DNA of 64,000 nucleotides, from assembly GCA_023715865.1 (NCBI GenBank), contig JAMBOW010000001.1, positions 806,001 through 870,000 of the forward strand. The letters run 5' to 3'. Positions 62,568-64,000 of this stretch are shown one piece after another. Every line of letters begins with the position of its first letter. The stretch's first letter is position 1. Source of the DNA: Neobacillus mesonae (GTDB taxonomy: Bacteria; Bacillota; Bacilli; Paenibacillales; Paenibacillaceae). Both the position numbers and the translations under genes were made by a program. A model generated the notes under the pieces. It was not told the DNA's origin, ran no database searches, and worked only from the letters and a program-made list of their open reading frames with translations.

Positions 62568-62640
62568 TAAAGGGACAAGAGCATAGTCGCTTTTAAAGCC
62601 GCTATTTAGCGGCTTTTTTATATTATGGGTACAATGTGTG
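62568..62640 (+). repeat. Partial type A element
   Basis: Lead AAGGGACAAGAGCATAGTCG, hairpin AAGCCGCTATTTAGCGGCTTTTTT and a GGGTACAATG stub of the large arm. It serves as terminator for the GGDEF-EAL gene and is the rightmost copy in the window. Confidence 0.7.
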
Positions 62641-62694
62641 GTTAAAAAATATGTTTGATTGAAGTCTACGTATCGGCTCAGTTGGAAGCATTTC

Positions 62695-62739
62695 AAAAAA
62701 ACAGGGGACAGACTGCCTTGTTAGAAGCTGCCCCCTGTT
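62695..62739 (-). terminator. Terminator of the SDR gene
   Basis: Read on the minus strand: AACAGGGG, a 24-base loop, CCCCTGTT and six T. It follows the stop at 62765. Confidence 0.75.
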
Positions 62740-62764
62740 TCTTTACCTTTTGCTAATTCCAAAT

Positions 62765-63604
62765 CTAACGGTGGCTTATCGGAGTTCCTTGCGCTCCGTT
62801 CGAAACAGCTTCCCATTTCTCCCAAGTGGCTAAACGATCAGCATAGACTCCGCGCACCAAAGGCAAGACCCCTGCGCCGACCGCAAACCGCAAAGGTGGG
62901 TCCTCGGCGTCTATGATTTGAAGAATCGCTTCGACCGTCGCAATCGGATTGCCTCGTTCTTCTGTCGATAAACGAACGGACACCCGATTTCGAAGTTCAG
63001 CGTAGACTTCCAATCCTTGTGATGTCTTCATGGACAGGGGGCTTCCGAAGTCAGTTGCAAAGGCGCCCGGTTCGAGCAACGTGACCTTAATGCCGAAGCT
63101 TTTAACCTCTTGAGCGAGGCTATCGTGCAATGCTTCGACTGCCCATTTGGACGCGCAATAGAAGCCAATGAGCGGCGCCGCAACAATCCCCATGGCACTT
63201 GAGACGCCGAGAATGTGCCCGCTGCCTTGTAGTCGAAGCAGAGGCAGGGCAGCTTGGATGACACGAAGCGTACCAAAGTAATTAGCGTCAAATAGTTCGC
63301 GGACGTCGGATTCGTCAGCCTCCTCAGTCGTGCCAACCAGTGTGTATCCGGCATTATTTAGGACGACGTCCAGCCTGCCGAAATGCGCATGAGCCTGCTG
63401 AACGACATGTTCGACCTGCTGGGAATCTGTTACATCGAGCGCTAGGGGGAGAACAGCGTCTCCAAAACGTTCCTTAAGTTCGGCGATGCTTTCCGGTGTT
63501 CGAGCGGTCGCGGCAACCTTATCCCCGCGAGAGAGTGCGGCCTCCGCCCAAATGCGCCCTAATCCGCGAGAGGCTCCTGTAATGAACCAGACTTTGTTTT
63601 CCAT
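62765..63604 (-). CDS. Short-chain dehydrogenase/reductase
   Basis: A 279-residue classical SDR: cofactor motif TGASRGLG at about 9-16, NNAG near 84, Ser in VSSAMG (about 137) and Tyr-x3-Lys in FYCASKWAVE (about 150-154). It is NADP-dependent by the Arg in ATARTPE. Substrate unknown; the group includes ketoreductases for small carbonyls. I chose the ATG at 63604 with GGAGGAG on the minus strand. The divergent LysR gene is the likely regulator. GC content is high compared with the array. Confidence 0.92.
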   Translation of the reverse strand: MENKVWFITGASRGLGRIWAEAALSRGDKVAATARTPESIAELKERFGDAVLPLALDVTDSQQVEHVVQQAHAHFGRLDVVLNNAGYTLVGTTEEADESDVRELFDANYFGTLRVIQAALPLLRLQGSGHILGVSSAMGIVAAPLIGFYCASKWAVEALHDSLAQEVKSFGIKVTLLEPGAFATDFGSPLSMKTSQGLEVYAELRNRVSVRLSTEERGNPIATVEAILQIIDAEDPPLRFAVGAGVLPLVRGVYADRLATWEKWEAVSNGAQGTPISHR

Positions 63605-63765
63605 AGTATTCTCCTCCAATACAGTTCCTGTGTGTAGTGTTTTTAAAGCTTCTGTTTTCTCTTTCGTTCTTCTATAATGTTACGGCTTAGCAGCTTGATA
63701 CGGAATTTCAAATAAGTTAGCATGGTATTAACTTATGGTTTATGCAAAAGGAGGAGCCTGCCTGA

Positions 63766-64000
63766 ATGTTTGAGCAACTGAAGACGTTTGTTCAAGTGGT
63801 GAAGTCCGGAAGCTTTTCTAAGGCAGCCGAAAAGCTTTTTATTTCTTCAACCGCTGTGATGAAACAAATGAATTTGTTGGAAAAGCAAGCCGGAGTCCCA
63901 CTTCTTATCCGTACCAACCACGGTGTCAGCCTCACAAAGGCAGGAACAGCTTTTATCAAAGATGCGGAATATATGCTGCAGTATTTTCAAGAATCTCTTA
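63766..64000 (+). CDS. LysR-family regulator (partial, cut by the window end)
   Basis: The first 78 residues hold a LysR winged helix: MFEQLKTFVQVVKSGSFSKA, KLFISSTAVMKQMNLLEKQA, LLIRTNHGVSLTKAG. The effector domain lies beyond the window. AAGGAGG is 11 bases upstream. It is divergent from the SDR gene with 161 bases between the start codons, the usual LysR-target arrangement, so it probably controls that gene. Confidence 0.92.
   Translation, partial: MFEQLKTFVQVVKSGSFSKAAEKLFISSTAVMKQMNLLEKQAGVPLLIRTNHGVSLTKAGTAFIKDAEYMLQYFQESL

Overview
The window looks like chromosomal DNA of a Paenibacillus-type, endospore-forming Firmicute. The evidence is a complete gerA-type germinant receptor operon (GerAA-GerAC-GerAB), an orphan GerAB-like permease, a YjcZ-like sporulation peptide, two stalk-domain (copper amine oxidase N-terminal-like) secreted proteins plus an RCC1/stalk fusion, a SpoIIM-like membrane protein, strong AGGAGG ribosome binding sites, and frequent TTG or GTG starts. 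This is an inference from gene content, not a taxonomic assignment.

Layout. 0-2.3 kb: end of a carbohydrate-active protein and a GH2 glycosidase. 2.3-16.8 kb: accessory genes, mostly single or in pairs (aminoglycoside-type nucleotidyltransferase, AraC/GyrI regulator, a TetR regulator with two NAD(P)-binding oxidoreductases, a T-box-controlled short alanyl-tRNA synthetase, stalk/RCC1 proteins, an MFS exporter, an AlkD-like repair protein) separated by dispersed hairpin repeats. 16.9-21.9 kb: repeat-poor block with aldo/keto reductase and divergent MerR, an ABC/GntR operon, and an orphan GerAB permease. 22-43.5 kb: repeat-rich array of small one-gene units (hydrolases, NUDIX, DinB, VOC, GNAT, PadR/CPBP and others), many of them pseudogenes. 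43.5-48.5 kb: an arsenic island, arsC-arsB-arsR facing a second arsR, a 59-residue Cys-tailed peptide, a Cys-decorated flavoprotein and an ArsN1-like acetyltransferase. 48.5-55.3 kb: further accessory genes. 55.4-62.4 kb: gerA operon and a PAS-GGDEF-EAL protein. 62.7-64 kb: an SDR oxidoreductase with a divergent LysR gene cut by the window end.

The most unusual feature is a family of intergenic elements that delimit these small genes. They share a roughly 20-25 base core (TTAAGCTAACGGG followed by CAGGTTAG or AAACGTTAG, with CTAAC/GTTAG arms). Type B places a factor-independent-terminator-like hairpin between two direct copies of the core. Type A combines a terminator hairpin, a large 17-bp-arm hairpin, one or two smaller hairpins and then a core. 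Nearly every copy points the same way on the + strand, whatever the orientation of the adjacent gene. The result resembles a cassette array with built-in terminators, but no integrase or transposase gene is visible in the window.

Many units are decayed: VOC, MDR oxidoreductase, alpha/beta hydrolase, DinB, AAA ATPase, GntR and GNAT. Several damaged genes differ from an intact frame by a single base, often in a homopolymer, so recent decay and assembly error cannot be told apart from sequence alone. All family assignments come from reading motifs; no database search was run.
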